DNA of 64,000 nucleotides from Flavobacterium circumlabens (GCF_004345565.1 NZ_SLWA01000004.1:242556-306555); one strand, 5' to 3'. Shown: positions 9,344-19,092, counted from the first letter of the stretch. Program-made: numbers and translations. The notes: generated from the sequence alone by a model not told the origin.

Positions 9344-9799
9344 TTAAAAAATCACCGTCGAATTCTTCACTTCACTAATCATAAACATACTTTGTGTACT
9401 GCCAATGTGTTGTAAGCTTGTAAGTTTTGTTACGAGGAATTCGCGGTAGGCTTCCATGTCTTTTACCAATACTTTGAGGATGTAGTCATAATCACCGCTT
9501 ACGTGGTGGCATTCTAAAACTTCATTTAGTTTAATAACTTCGCTTTCGAATTTGGTCAGGAATTCTTTGGTGTGCTGAATGAGTTTTAGATGGCAGAAAA
9601 CGACAAATCCTTTGTCGATTTTGGTTTTATCAACCAAAGCCACGTAGTTTTTGATAATTCCTTCACGCTCCAATTTTTTAATTCGTTCGTAAACCGCCGT
9701 TACCGAGAGATTGAGTTTTAGGGACAATTCTTTGGTTGTCTTTTTACTGTCGGTTTGTAATAAAACGAGGAGTTTTTTATCGGTGGCGTCTAAAGTCAT
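9344..9799 (-). CDS. Lrp/AsnC-family transcriptional regulator
   Basis: A 151-residue feast/famine regulator. The N-terminal helix-turn-helix (about residues 5-60: LDATDKKLLVLLQTDSKKTTKELS, then LSVTAVYERIKKLEREGII) binds DNA. The C-terminal ligand-binding (RAM) domain carries the typical HHVSGDYDYILKVLVKDM stretch. It is divergent from the PLP-dependent Cys/Met enzyme at 10203. Family members often sense an amino acid and control the adjacent amino-acid enzyme, so regulation of that lyase is a fair inference. A candidate operator lies just upstream (9852-9895). Confidence 0.92.
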   Translation of the reverse strand: MTLDATDKKLLVLLQTDSKKTTKELSLKLNLSVTAVYERIKKLEREGIIKNYVALVDKTKIDKGFVVFCHLKLIQHTKEFLTKFESEVIKLNEVLECHHVSGDYDYILKVLVKDMEAYREFLVTKLTSLQHIGSTQSMFMISEVKNSTVIF

Positions 9800-9851
9800 T
9801 TTATTGTTTTTTGGAGATGAAAGAAAATCTATTGATTTAGGTTTTACTAAT

Positions 9852-9895
9852 CAAATTTAGATAAATAATCTTTATTTAAAACTATAAATAGTTTT
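9852..9895 (-). promoter_or_regulatory. Candidate promoter and palindromic operator of the Lrp gene
   Basis: On the minus strand the sequence taaatttg (9859 down to 9852) fits the Bacteroidota -7 box TAnnTTTG. Just upstream is an AT-rich inverted repeat, aaaactat/atagtttt, at 9878-9895. Lrp-type regulators bind such AT-rich dyads, so this may be its own control site. No good TTG box is visible. Confidence 0.45.
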
Positions 9896-9964
9896 AAAAT
9901 CTAATTACGAATCACATCATTGATTATTTTTCTGATAAACTGTTATTTTGAACTGTATTTCTTG

Positions 9965-10155
9965 TGAAAACAAGAGCCCTAGCCCAGATTGAAGAGTAAA
10001 GCCCGGAATGAAAAAGGCAAAAGTTTCCTGTTCTAAAAAAGCGACCAGCGGAAGCTCTTTTTGGAACATTAGAAACTTGCATTTTTTATGAGGACTTGAA
10101 ACGAAAAGCTGGAATAGGTCCTTATCCTTCGACTTCGCTCAGGATGACAATTACA
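9965..10155. other. Intergenic region with dispersed-repeat-like sequence
   Basis: The stretch upstream of the lyase gene contains 'gagccctagcccagattgaa' and 'ccttcgacttcgctcaggat'. Both look like non-coding dispersed elements rather than gene remnants. The second occurs in reverse orientation near 18.48-18.51 kb (ctgagcgaagccgaaggg). No coding sequence is supported. Confidence 0.5.
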
Positions 10156-10202
10156 AATTTCAATGGCAATTATAAAAACGATAAATAGAACTCAAAAAAA
10201 CT

Positions 10203-11405
10203 ATGAAAGACTTTAACCCAGCAGACAAGATTCAGGATTTACAATATTTTGGTGAATTTGGCGGTGTGAATCCGTCGATTTCAGATTCATCGACGTATAC
10301 TTTTCTTTCGGCTAAAACCATGTTTGATACTTTTGAAGGCAATATGGAAGGCTGTTACCTGTATTCGCGTCATTCTTCGCCCAGTAATTTATATCTGGAC
10401 CAGGCTTTGGCCGCTATGGAAGGTACGGAGACAGCAAACGTTTCGGCTTCGGGAATGGGTGCCATTACACCTACCTTATTACAGTTGTGCGGCGCGGGAG
10501 ATCATATCGTTTCGAGCAGAACCATTTATGGCGGAACGTATGCTTTTCTGAAAAATTTTACGCCTCGTTTTGGCATTGAAACCAGTTTTGTGGACATTAC
10601 AAAATTAGATGTTGTAGAAGCTGCCATTACTCCCAACACAAAAGTGCTGTATTGCGAAACCGTAAGCAACCCGTTATTGGAAGTTGCGGATATTGCCGGG
10701 CTGGCCAAAATTGCAAAAAAGCATAATCTGAAATTAGTGGTTGACAATACGTTTTCGCCTTTGTCCGTTTCTCCTGCAAAACTGGGTGCCGATATTGTAA
10801 TTCATAGTTTGACGAAATACATTAACGGGAGCAGCGATACCGTTGGCGGTGTGACCTGTGCTTCTAAAGAGTTTATCAATTCTTTAAAAAATGTAAACAG
10901 CGGTGCAAGCATGCTCTTAGGCCCTACTATGGACAGTCTGCGTTCTGCGAGTGTGATGAAAAATCTTCGTACCCTTCATATCCGTGTGAAACAACACAGC
11001 CATAATGCTCATTTCCTGGCGGATCAATTTGAAGCCGACGGGTTAAAAACGGTTTATCCGGGATTAAAAAGTCACCCGAGTCATGAATTGTATAAAACGA
11101 TGATTAATCCGGAATATGGTTTTGGAGGGATGATGACAATTGATGTGGGCACTCTTGATAAAGCCAATGAATTAATGGAATTGATGCAGGCCAGAAATTT
11201 AGGCTACCTGGCGGTGAGTTTAGGCTTTTACAAAACGCTGTTTAGCGCACCGGGAACTTCGACTTCCAGCGAGATTCCACTTGAAGAACAGGCAGAGATG
11301 GGACTGACGGATGGTTTAATTCGTTTCTCTATTGGCTTAGACAATGATATTCAGCGTACTTACGAGATGATGAAGGCTTGTATGGTGGAGCTTGGGATTT
11401 TGTAA
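10203..11405 (+). CDS. PLP-dependent Cys/Met metabolism enzyme (methionine gamma-lyase-like)
   Basis: A 400-residue member of the cystathionine gamma-synthase/lyase fold. Visible motifs include YSRHSSPSNLYLDQALAAMEGTE near the N-terminus, SASGMGAITPTLLQL and SRTIYGGTYAFLKN. VVDNTFSPLSVSP and the Schiff-base lysine region DIVIHSLTKYINGSSDTVGG follow. The C-terminal end EMGLTDGLIRFSIGLD is also typical. The exact reaction (methionine gamma-lyase, cystathionine lyase or O-acetylhomoserine sulfhydrylase) cannot be fixed from sequence reading. The divergent Lrp-type gene suggests control by an amino acid and favours a catabolic lyase. Confidence 0.85.
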   Translation: MKDFNPADKIQDLQYFGEFGGVNPSISDSSTYTFLSAKTMFDTFEGNMEGCYLYSRHSSPSNLYLDQALAAMEGTETANVSASGMGAITPTLLQLCGAGDHIVSSRTIYGGTYAFLKNFTPRFGIETSFVDITKLDVVEAAITPNTKVLYCETVSNPLLEVADIAGLAKIAKKHNLKLVVDNTFSPLSVSPAKLGADIVIHSLTKYINGSSDTVGGVTCASKEFINSLKNVNSGASMLLGPTMDSLRSASVMKNLRTLHIRVKQHSHNAHFLADQFEADGLKTVYPGLKSHPSHELYKTMINPEYGFGGMMTIDVGTLDKANELMELMQARNLGYLAVSLGFYKTLFSAPGTSTSSEIPLEEQAEMGLTDGLIRFSIGLDNDIQRTYEMMKACMVELGIL

Positions 11406-11591
11406 TGCTATTTCACAAAGATTCACAAGAGATTTCACAGAGGTTCACTAAAGTTTTTCTTCTACAAGAAACACAAAGTTTTTTTTACGCAGATTTATAG
11501 CCGGTTTTCTTTTTGAGTTTCTTAAATAGATTCGTGTAAATCTGCATGAATCAAAAATCCTATTCAATCCTATATTCTGTTTCAAATTAAG

Positions 11592-11626
11592 AAAGCCGTT
11601 CCGAATAATTCCGGAACGGCTTTTTA
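11592..11626. terminator. Rho-independent terminator
   Basis: Stem aaagccgttcc (11592-11602) with ggaacggcttt (11613-11623), followed by T residues; A residues precede it. It lies five bases past the 3' end of the DUF695-like gene and also downstream of the lyase gene, so it may act both ways. The 11406-11591 gap before it holds no credible gene. Confidence 0.85.
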
Positions 11627-11630
11627 TCAT

Positions 11631-12725
11631 CTAGTTTTGTTCGTAATGCCTGAACGATTGCCAATACTTGTCTTTATAAATATCATAACTTATTTCAGGA
11701 GTCTGACTGTACTTTTTGATTATGGTATCTAAAATTTTTGGAGGTTTTCTAAACTCCTTACAGGCAAAAAAGATCTCTCTTTTACCATCTGCTGTTTCTC
11801 TTCCAATATTTAAATAACCCTCTAAATCTTTCAGCTCAGCGCTAATTTCATCTTCAATTTCATCTAACAGCTTATAGGTTTCGCGATCAGGCAAACCGCT
11901 TTCATCAACAATCTTAAATGGAATTGATATAATAAAAATCCAGGGATGGGAAGCTTTTTTATCCCATTCTAAGATTGTTGTGTTGATTAGTGCTAAAACA
12001 ATTCCACCCTCATTTCTTTTTCCTTCAAAATTTGCATAACCATCATTTTCAGTATTGTGCCTGATTCCTTCATATTTTTCAACAAATTCTTTTTCCCTCC
12101 AGATTAAATAGTCCTTTAATTTTTCTATCGGAATTAATTCTTCCGAAATGCCTTCGTTTCCGACTACTTTCATATTATCTATTAAAGTAACGGCATGCAA
12201 TTCACCTAAATAATTATCCAGGAAAATATAAACTCCATTGGCTGCCGCAGCTTTTTTATCGGCTGTAAAATCATCATATACAATCGTCAGATCAATTTCA
12301 TCCGGATAATTTTTATGCAAATTGGGATAAAATTTTAAATTCTTTGCATTAAATTTAAAGCCCTCATAATTGATACTAACATCTTTAATATCTGATGCAG
12401 GCTTCAGAGCCGTAAATGTCCAGCCTTCAATTTTAGGGGCGGCATTAATAAACTCTTCAATCACATAAATGTTTTTTATTGCTCCGTCCGGTGTCAGGAT
12501 CAGTTCAGCAGTTTGATCGTCGAGCATTCCGGTCAGGTAATAAATGCCATCATGAATTTCGTCCAGTTTTGGAGATAGTAATTCAAAGAAATCTTTATGT
12601 ATAGTATCGCCTTTCTGTACCACTTTAAAAAACTCTTTCTCGTGCTTTAAAAACCAATCCCAGAAATCGCCGTATGATTTTATAGCTTGCTCTTTCTTTC
12701 CAAATATATTTTTAAGAAAATTCAT
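11631..12725 (-). CDS. DUF695-like protein of unknown function
   Basis: A 364-residue soluble protein with no signal peptide or membrane helix. The C-terminal third (about residues 220-360) has the look of DUF695: an acidic helical stretch (DEIEDEISAELKDLEGYLNIGRETADGKREIFFACKEF) and the terminal pattern YDIYKDKYWQSFRHY. The N-terminal two thirds resemble nothing I recognise. It stands alone between two terminators. The domain call is from memory of the pattern; the role is unknown. Confidence 0.65.
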   Translation of the reverse strand: MNFLKNIFGKKEQAIKSYGDFWDWFLKHEKEFFKVVQKGDTIHKDFFELLSPKLDEIHDGIYYLTGMLDDQTAELILTPDGAIKNIYVIEEFINAAPKIEGWTFTALKPASDIKDVSINYEGFKFNAKNLKFYPNLHKNYPDEIDLTIVYDDFTADKKAAAANGVYIFLDNYLGELHAVTLIDNMKVVGNEGISEELIPIEKLKDYLIWREKEFVEKYEGIRHNTENDGYANFEGKRNEGGIVLALINTTILEWDKKASHPWIFIISIPFKIVDESGLPDRETYKLLDEIEDEISAELKDLEGYLNIGRETADGKREIFFACKEFRKPPKILDTIIKKYSQTPEISYDIYKDKYWQSFRHYEQN

Positions 12726-12862
12726 GTATTAAAATTAAGTTTAAAATTTACCGTCGGCAAATTAAGGGAAAAATTTGTTGCGGTAATATGCAAGAATATT
12801 TTTATATAAAATAATTTTATGTATAAAGGAAAAACCCCGTGCCAAAAAAAAGTTTTAGCCAC

Positions 12863-12880
12863 TCCCGATAGCTATCGGGA
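12863..12880. repeat. 18-bp perfect palindrome, dispersed
   Basis: The sequence tcccgatagctatcggga is a perfect palindrome. An identical copy sits at 46548-46565, and a near copy (ccgatcgctatcggg) at 18560-18574. All lie in intergenic DNA. Confidence 0.8.
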
Positions 12881-12939
12881 TAAAGAATTAAAGGGATTAA
12901 AAATCGGCGCGAATCTTTTAATCAGTGGTAAAAAAACAC

Positions 12940-12984
12940 CCCAAAAAAAGCCGTTCTGATTGAGATTCAGAACGGCTTTTTACC
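12940..12984 (-). terminator. Terminator of the amino acid permease gene
   Basis: A 14-bp perfect stem, aaaagccgttctga (12946-12959) with tcagaacggctttt (12967-12980). The A-run on the left becomes the U-run for the minus-strand permease gene that ends at 13008. Confidence 0.88.
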
Positions 12985-13007
12985 TAATAACCTTTTACTT
13001 CTATTTT

Positions 13008-14954
13008 TTAGTTTTTTCCAGCCTCTTCAATAAAATTTAATTTACTGTTTTTTCGGCTAAACCCAAAGTAAATACAAAGCCCTATAAGCAACCAAACCGT
13101 AAAATAAATCCAGTTCCAGACACTTAATTCAGCCATCATATACAAGCAGCAGATCAAACCTAAAAGCGGAATTAATGATAATTTTTGTCTGAAAGCCCAA
13201 ACGGTTAATCCGGCCAGAACAAATAAGAAAATCCACATTGGAATTTTGTGTTTGAATAAGCTAAATCCGCTTTCGTATTTTAAGGAGTCATCTATTGGCA
13301 AGCCTTTTACAACCTCAGCATATTTCGCATCATCCGACTGATATTGCCCTAACAAATGTTCTAAATCTGATGTTTCGGCAGTTTTATTCTGAACATCAAT
13401 GCTTTTTAAATAATTGAATACTTTTTCAGAATCGTTTTTATCCAGTGAAGTAATAATGTCCGCTGAACTATTGATTTGAGTTTCGTTTGTAATAAAACTC
13501 ATGGTGGCTTTTTTATTATATCCAAAAGCAAAAACCAATCCGATGATTAATAAAACCGGCATGATATATTGTGAATTGATATAAGGCGTCTTGAATTTTC
13601 CTCTTGGTATCTCCGGTTTATTTTGTAAAACCAAAACCCCCGCGCAAACCAAAACAAAGGCGAATAAAGTTCCGATACTGCATAAATCGGTTACCATAGT
13701 AAGGTTTAAAAACAAAGCCGGAACCGCAACCACGAAACCGGTTACGATAGTCGCATAAGAAGGTGTTTTATATTTCGGATGCACTTTTGAAAAACGTTTT
13801 GGCAACAATCCGTCACGGCTCATACTCATCCAGATACGCGGCTGTCCCATCTGGAAAACCAGTAAAACACTCGCCATAGCAATTACGGCACTTACGGCGA
13901 TAATTCCGGACATCCATTTCAGGTCTAATTTTTCGAATACAAAGGCTAACGGATCACCCACATTTAATTGATTATAACTTACCATTCCGGTCAGCACCAA
14001 AGCAATGGCAATGTATAAAATCGTACAGATAATAATCGCCCACATCATTCCGCGTGGTAAATCACGCTGTGGATTTTTACATTCTTCTGCCGTTGTAGAA
14101 ATGGCATCAAAACCTATATAAGCAAAAAATACGGCTGAAACTCCTTTTAGAACCCCACTTACTCCATTTGGTGCAAACGGATCCCAATTGGCCGTGTCTA
14201 CATAAAATACACCTACCGCAATTACCAAAAGTACAATACAAAGTTTTACCACAACCATGACGTTACTGGCGTTACGGGATTCTTTCATTCCGCGGTAGAT
14301 CAATGCGGTAATTAAGATAATGATTAATAAAGCAGGAAGATCGGCCACAAAGTGAAACGAACCAAATAATACTGGTGAAGTCGTCCAGGCCGTGTAAGCC
14401 GATTGTAAAGCGGGCTCTAAATTTGCGAATGCTTTTCCGCTGTGCATTAAAGCTGTTGCGTTATCAAATCCGTTTGAAGCGGTTAGGTAATCCATCTGAA
14501 CCCATTGCGGGAGCTGAATACCTCCGCTGGCGAGGAGTCCTGTAAAATAATCACTCCACGATATGGCAACGGTTATGTTTCCGACCGAATATTCCATGAT
14601 CAGCGCCCAGCCAATAACCCAGGCTATTATTTCTCCAAAAGCTACATACGAATAGGTATAGGCACTTCCTGAAACCGGCACCATCGATGCGAATTCTGCA
14701 TAGGCAAATGCCGCAAAACTACAGGCAACTGCTGTAAAAAGAAACAAGAAGATTACTGCTGGTCCTCCGTCGGCACTGGCTTTACCGATTGTACTAAAAA
14801 TTCCTGCTCCAACAATTGCAGCAATACCAAAAGCAGTTAAATCACGTGCTGTTAAGTGTTTTCCTAAAGCATTATGACCGTCTGCCTCGTTTTTTGCAAC
14901 TTGCTTCAGGATATCCTGTACGGTTTTTTTTCGAAATAAACTTGAAAATGCCAT
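13008..14954 (-). CDS. APC-family amino acid permease (cationic amino acid transporter type)
   Basis: A 648-residue inner-membrane transporter. The N-terminal signature HLTARDLTAFGIAAIVGAGIFSTIG and VFFAYIGFDAISTTAEECKNPQRDLPRGM are hallmarks of the CAT/YfnA branch of the APC superfamily. Roughly 12-14 membrane helices can be counted. Between two late helices, about residues 490-575, there is a soluble insert (from KKATMSFITNETQINSS to YESGFSLFKHKIPMW) not usual for YfnA-like proteins. Substrate is not readable; cationic or broad neutral amino acids are typical. Single gene with its own terminator. Confidence 0.88.
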   Translation of the reverse strand: MAFSSLFRKKTVQDILKQVAKNEADGHNALGKHLTARDLTAFGIAAIVGAGIFSTIGKASADGGPAVIFLFLFTAVACSFAAFAYAEFASMVPVSGSAYTYSYVAFGEIIAWVIGWALIMEYSVGNITVAISWSDYFTGLLASGGIQLPQWVQMDYLTASNGFDNATALMHSGKAFANLEPALQSAYTAWTTSPVLFGSFHFVADLPALLIIILITALIYRGMKESRNASNVMVVVKLCIVLLVIAVGVFYVDTANWDPFAPNGVSGVLKGVSAVFFAYIGFDAISTTAEECKNPQRDLPRGMMWAIIICTILYIAIALVLTGMVSYNQLNVGDPLAFVFEKLDLKWMSGIIAVSAVIAMASVLLVFQMGQPRIWMSMSRDGLLPKRFSKVHPKYKTPSYATIVTGFVVAVPALFLNLTMVTDLCSIGTLFAFVLVCAGVLVLQNKPEIPRGKFKTPYINSQYIMPVLLIIGLVFAFGYNKKATMSFITNETQINSSADIITSLDKNDSEKVFNYLKSIDVQNKTAETSDLEHLLGQYQSDDAKYAEVVKGLPIDDSLKYESGFSLFKHKIPMWIFLFVLAGLTVWAFRQKLSLIPLLGLICCLYMMAELSVWNWIYFTVWLLIGLCIYFGFSRKNSKLNFIEEAGKN

Positions 14955-15109
14955 ATATGGTTTTACGATTAAAAATTAATATAATTCTAACTTTATGCTT
15001 TTATTTTGCAAATAATGCAAATTTTATCCTGAAATCAAATATATAAAACGATTTTGTTTTAGCACGACTTTTTTCAACACAAATTGTTTTAATTTCCGGA
15101 ACCTGTTTT

Positions 15110-15470
15110 TTATGGCACGCGGGTTTTACGGATTAAACAGGTTTACGCTGATTGTTTTTGCTGCAGATTAAAACTCCCGCAGATTTTGCAGATTCAGCAG
15201 ATTAAAATCCGTGTTAATCCGCTTAATCTGCGTCATTCGTGGTTATTCTTTTACCTAACGATCTAACCGATAAAATAGACCAACGCGGGTATATCTTTAG
15301 ACTTTGCCAAAAAAAATCTGCTAAATCTGCCAAATCTGCGGGAGTATTTTTACATTCACAGACTATAGAGAGTGCTAAAATTTTCTCCCGCAGATTTAGC
15401 AGATTTCGCGGATAAAAATCCGTGTTAATCCGTGTTAATCAGTTTGATCAGTGTCATCCGTGGTTATTCT
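15110..15470. repeat. Intergenic repeat cluster (cgcagatt...gcagatt family)
   Basis: The 517-base gap between the permease and the FAD/Fe-S dehydrogenase has no gene. It holds two direct copies of a block running from 'cgcagattt' through 'aaaatccgtgttaatccg' to 'cgtggttattc' (about 15176-15247 and 15391-15468). An inverted piece (aaatctgctaaatctgcc) lies between them near 15315-15345. Copies in opposite orientation would form a long imperfect hairpin. Confidence 0.75.
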
Positions 15471-15471
15471 G

Positions 15472-18378
15472 CTACTTCAGACAGCTTTTCAGAATACTTA
15501 CCGGATGTTGGGCTTCCCTGCTGGTTCCGTCAAAAATTTGGTGACGGCAGCTGGTTCCGGCTGCTGCAATCTTTACATTTTCGGCAGTGGCACGCACTTT
15601 AGGAAACAAAGTGTCCTCGCCCATTTGCATACTGACCTGATAATGCTCTTTTTCGTATCCGAAAGAACCTGCCATTCCACAACAGCCTGAATTATAAATC
15701 GTAACTACATTGTTCGTCGGTAAATTCAGCATCGCAAAAGTCGCTTCTACAGAACTTAATGATTTCTGATGACAGTGTCCGTGAATTTTGATTTCTCTTT
15801 TTTCTTTCGAAAATAAATCCGGTGTAATCTTACCGTCAATGATTTCTCTTTTAAAGAATTCCTCTATGGTCAAAGCACTCTGAGACAACTTCTCAGCCGC
15901 TTCCTTATCATCAGCCAAACGCAGGTATTCATCCCTGAAAGTCAGAATTGCCGATGGTTCGATTCCGATTAACGGTGCTTTTGCGGAAACCAAATCCTTA
16001 AAAACACCAACGTTTGTATTGGCAATCTTTTTCGCTTCTTCCAGAAATCCTTTCGACAAATAGGTTCTGCCACTTTCTTCGTGATCCACAACCAAAACTT
16101 CATACCCTAACTTTGTCAACAATTCGAAAGCATCAATACCGATAGTAACATCATAATAATTGGTAAATTCATCATTAAATAAATACACCTGCCCGTTCGG
16201 GAAATCATGGTTTTGCTTTTTCTGATTGTCGTACCATTTTCTAAAAGTCTTTTTGGCCAGCAACGGAACCTGTCTTTCCGGCGCAATACCCATGCTTTTC
16301 TTCACCAGCGGCTGATTCGAAATGAAATTCGTGATCGACGGAAAAATACTTCCCATTTTATTCAGTTTGGCATTGTGCGCAAAAATCTTGTTTCGCGTCG
16401 AGAATCCGTTTGCTTTTTGGTATTGGTATAAAAATTCGGCTTTCAGTGTGGCGACGTCTACATTACTTGGACATTCGCTGGCACAGGCTTTACAGCTCAC
16501 ACACAACTCAAAAACTTCGTATAATTCTTTCTGGTCAAATTTGTTTTCTTTCTCCGAATACGTCAGGTATTCACGTAAGGCATTGGCTCTGGCACGCGTG
16601 GTTTCTTTTTCGTTTTTTGTCGCACGATAACTCGGACACATCGCTCCTCCTGCCGACGGCAATTTTCGGCAATCACCCGATCCGTTGCATTTTTCGGCTG
16701 CACGTAAAATCCCCAAACTGTCTGAGAAATCCTGAAACGTTTTAATATCCGGCTCTTCCCTTCCGGAAACTACACGATGGTTTTCGTCCATTTTTAAGGC
16801 ATTGACAATCTTGCCAATATTCAAAACCGAATTCGTGTCAAACGCTAATTTGATTCGTTTCAGCAGTTCATAATTCGTTTCGCCAATCATAAACGGAATA
16901 AATTCACCGCGCACAATTCCGTCACCGTGTTCCCCGCTTAAAGAACCTCTGTATTTCTTGACCAAAATCGCTACATCGGTCGCAATGGTTCGAAACAATT
17001 TTAAGTCCGAAGTTTTCTTCAGGTTCAAAACCGGACGCAAGTGCAATTCTCCTGCACCCGCATGCGCATAATAAATCGCTTCCTGGCCGTGACTTAACAT
17101 CATTGCCGAAAACTCCGCAATGTATTCCGGCAGGTCGTTTACCTCAACTGCCGTATCTTCAATAGAATCGGCTGCTTTATTATCGCCTACAATACTTCCC
17201 AAAAGTCCTAATCCGGCTTTTCTGAGCTCGTTTACTTTATCTATATCGGCTCCGTAAATTTTTACAAGCGCGTAACCAAAATTATTTTTTTCTAAATCAG
17301 CCACCAAAGCATTCGCCTGATTTTCGGCATCTTCCGGATCGTTTGATGCCACTTCAAACATCATAATTGCTTTGGGTTCACCCACCAAAAAGAACCTGTT
17401 TTTAATGTGTTCGCGATTCGTTTTGGTACAATCCAAAATCGTATCATCTATCATTTCGCAGGTATATAAATGGTGTTTCATGGCGACCACAACCGACTCC
17501 AGCGATTCGTGAATGCTGTGGTAATGCGCCACTACCATTATATTATGCGCTGGCGGCAAATCATCCACCTTCAGCGTAACTTCCGTTGTAAAGGCCAGGG
17601 TTCCTTCACTTCCGCAAAGGAGTTTTCCGAGATTTATAGTGGGTTCCGTTCCGCCAAATAGATCCGATTTCAGTAAAATATCCACTGCATAACCGGTATT
17701 TCTGCGGTGAATTTCAGGTTTCGGAAACTCCTTTACAATTTCTTCCTGTGTTGCTTTTACCGACAATTCGTCGTAAACGCTTTTGTATATTTTATTTTCT
17801 AAAGTATCGCCTTTGGTTTTTTCGATAAACTGAGCCGAAGTCATTTCCTTAAAAACCACTTCAGAGCCATCGCTCAGAATCGCTTTAATCTCCACAATTT
17901 TATCGCGTGTCACTCCGTATCGGATTGAAGTCGTTCCCGAAGAATTATTCCCAACCATCCCGCCTATCATACAGCGGTTGGAAGTCGAAGTATTAGGTCC
18001 GAAAAATACGCCATGCGGTTTCAGGAACAAATTCAGTTCGTCGCGAATCACACCGGGCTGTACCGTAACGGTTTTTTGAATGGGATCGAAATTCAGGATT
18101 TTGGTAAAGTTCTTCGAAACATCGACCACAATTCCGTCGCCAACCGTTTGTCCGGCAAGGGATGTTCCGGCTGTTCTGGGCGTTATCGAAAGATCATGCT
18201 GCGCTGCAAACCGAATCAGTTTTGTAATATCTGCATTGGTTTTAGGTACGGCAACTGCTTTTGGCTTGATCCGGTATACCGAAGCATCAGTCGAATAAAG
18301 CGTTTTATGAAGATCATCGTATAAAAGTGTTCCTTCTAACGACGCTGATAATTGTTCTAAATCCTTAAGTATTGACAT
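15472..18378 (-). CDS. FAD-linked oxidase/Fe-S fusion dehydrogenase (D-lactate or D-2-hydroxyacid type)
   Basis: A 968-residue fusion. The N-terminal half is a PCMH-type FAD-binding domain (ITPRTAGTSLAGQTVGDGIVVDVS, then GNNSSGTTSIRYG) with the oxidase C-terminal domain (SGEHGDGIVRGEF). The second half carries a ferredoxin-like cluster motif CVSCKACASECPSNV and a CCG-type heterodisulfide-reductase-like domain (GHCHQKS, NSGCCGMAGSFGYE). This layout matches YdiJ-like quinone-linked dehydrogenases that oxidise D-lactate or D-2-hydroxyglutarate. The substrate cannot be fixed here. Single gene, preceded on its 5' side by an empty stretch at 18379-18694. Confidence 0.88.
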   Translation of the reverse strand: MSILKDLEQLSASLEGTLLYDDLHKTLYSTDASVYRIKPKAVAVPKTNADITKLIRFAAQHDLSITPRTAGTSLAGQTVGDGIVVDVSKNFTKILNFDPIQKTVTVQPGVIRDELNLFLKPHGVFFGPNTSTSNRCMIGGMVGNNSSGTTSIRYGVTRDKIVEIKAILSDGSEVVFKEMTSAQFIEKTKGDTLENKIYKSVYDELSVKATQEEIVKEFPKPEIHRRNTGYAVDILLKSDLFGGTEPTINLGKLLCGSEGTLAFTTEVTLKVDDLPPAHNIMVVAHYHSIHESLESVVVAMKHHLYTCEMIDDTILDCTKTNREHIKNRFFLVGEPKAIMMFEVASNDPEDAENQANALVADLEKNNFGYALVKIYGADIDKVNELRKAGLGLLGSIVGDNKAADSIEDTAVEVNDLPEYIAEFSAMMLSHGQEAIYYAHAGAGELHLRPVLNLKKTSDLKLFRTIATDVAILVKKYRGSLSGEHGDGIVRGEFIPFMIGETNYELLKRIKLAFDTNSVLNIGKIVNALKMDENHRVVSGREEPDIKTFQDFSDSLGILRAAEKCNGSGDCRKLPSAGGAMCPSYRATKNEKETTRARANALREYLTYSEKENKFDQKELYEVFELCVSCKACASECPSNVDVATLKAEFLYQYQKANGFSTRNKIFAHNAKLNKMGSIFPSITNFISNQPLVKKSMGIAPERQVPLLAKKTFRKWYDNQKKQNHDFPNGQVYLFNDEFTNYYDVTIGIDAFELLTKLGYEVLVVDHEESGRTYLSKGFLEEAKKIANTNVGVFKDLVSAKAPLIGIEPSAILTFRDEYLRLADDKEAAEKLSQSALTIEEFFKREIIDGKITPDLFSKEKREIKIHGHCHQKSLSSVEATFAMLNLPTNNVVTIYNSGCCGMAGSFGYEKEHYQVSMQMGEDTLFPKVRATAENVKIAAAGTSCRHQIFDGTSREAQHPVSILKSCLK

Positions 18379-18694
18379 TATTTATGACCTGAAAATGAAT
18401 TACAAAAATAGTTTTTTTTTAGGTTCTTTTAATAGGTACAGAGACGCAAAGGTTCAGAGCTTCAAAGGTTTTTTTACGATTGTCCCCCTGAGCGAAGCCG
18501 AAGGGTTGGAATTTGGGATTTTTTTTAGTGGAATTTAACCAAATTGGCACCCTGTGATACCGATCGCTATCGGGATAAGGTTTATGGAACAAAAACCTCA
18601 ACATACATAAAATACTGAAATTACTTAGCCAATCCATACAAGTATAGAATTGCTATTAAGGAAACAAGGAGAGGTTTTGTTATTGATTATTACA
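18379..18694. other. Gap with no supported gene
   Basis: Contains an inverted copy of the 'ctgagcgaagccgaaggg' dispersed word (about 18490-18507) and an imperfect form of the 18-bp palindrome (18560-18574). The small open frames here translate as repeat sequence and are not credible. It separates the dehydrogenase promoter side from the last gene of the toxin/immunity array. Confidence 0.5.
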
Positions 18695-19054
18695 TTAGTG
18701 AGAAGCTATATAAGCACTCCGTGATAGATTTAACAAAATTCCCATAATAATAAAATCGACAATTATAATTGTACTGATAGTAACTTTTTGCGTTAGTGAT
18801 ATTGAATATTGATTTACCCAATTATAATCTCTTTTCCTGAAAAAAACATTCAAGAGTATTAAAGGTAGTATTATAAAAAGGGCATAATAATTATTCAAAT
18901 AAAAAAACTGAAGTAAAACAATTTCAATATTAATCATCAAAATTGTTGACATGATTACTATTGGAAATATTTTCCAATAATTTGATTTCTCTTTATAAAA
19001 GAAAATATAAATTTTTGAAAAGAAAATAAAAATAAGCTCTATAAATTTAAACAT
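18695..19054 (-). CDS. Small membrane protein at the end of the Rhs immunity array
   Basis: A 119-residue protein with three to four hydrophobic helices (about residues 5-20, 27-50, 58-72 and 92-112). It does not align by eye with the two repeated families in the array (MRIYKYIYY type and MKFIKKSYYYFF type). Size, membrane nature, strand and AT-rich codon use match them. It is the last of ten such genes downstream of the Rhs toxin, so an immunity role is a contextual inference only. The sequence upstream of it has no clear toxin-tip scar, unlike several of its neighbours. Confidence 0.6.
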   Translation of the reverse strand: MFKFIELIFIFFSKIYIFFYKEKSNYWKIFPIVIMSTILMINIEIVLLQFFYLNNYYALFIILPLILLNVFFRKRDYNWVNQYSISLTQKVTISTIIIVDFIIMGILLNLSRSAYIASH

Positions 19055-19092
19055 CCATCATTATATTAATTTCAAACTCGGTTCTCCGAAGT

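Noticed and set aside
11448..11630. 60-codon minus-strand frame between the lyase and the DUF695-like gene
   Set aside because: It covers the terminator hairpin and repeat-like DNA with cacagagg words; not credible as a protein.
18419..18637. 72-codon minus-strand frame in the gap before the immunity array
   Set aside because: It crosses dispersed repeat words (ctgagcgaagccgaaggg and the palindrome) and has no protein-like pattern.
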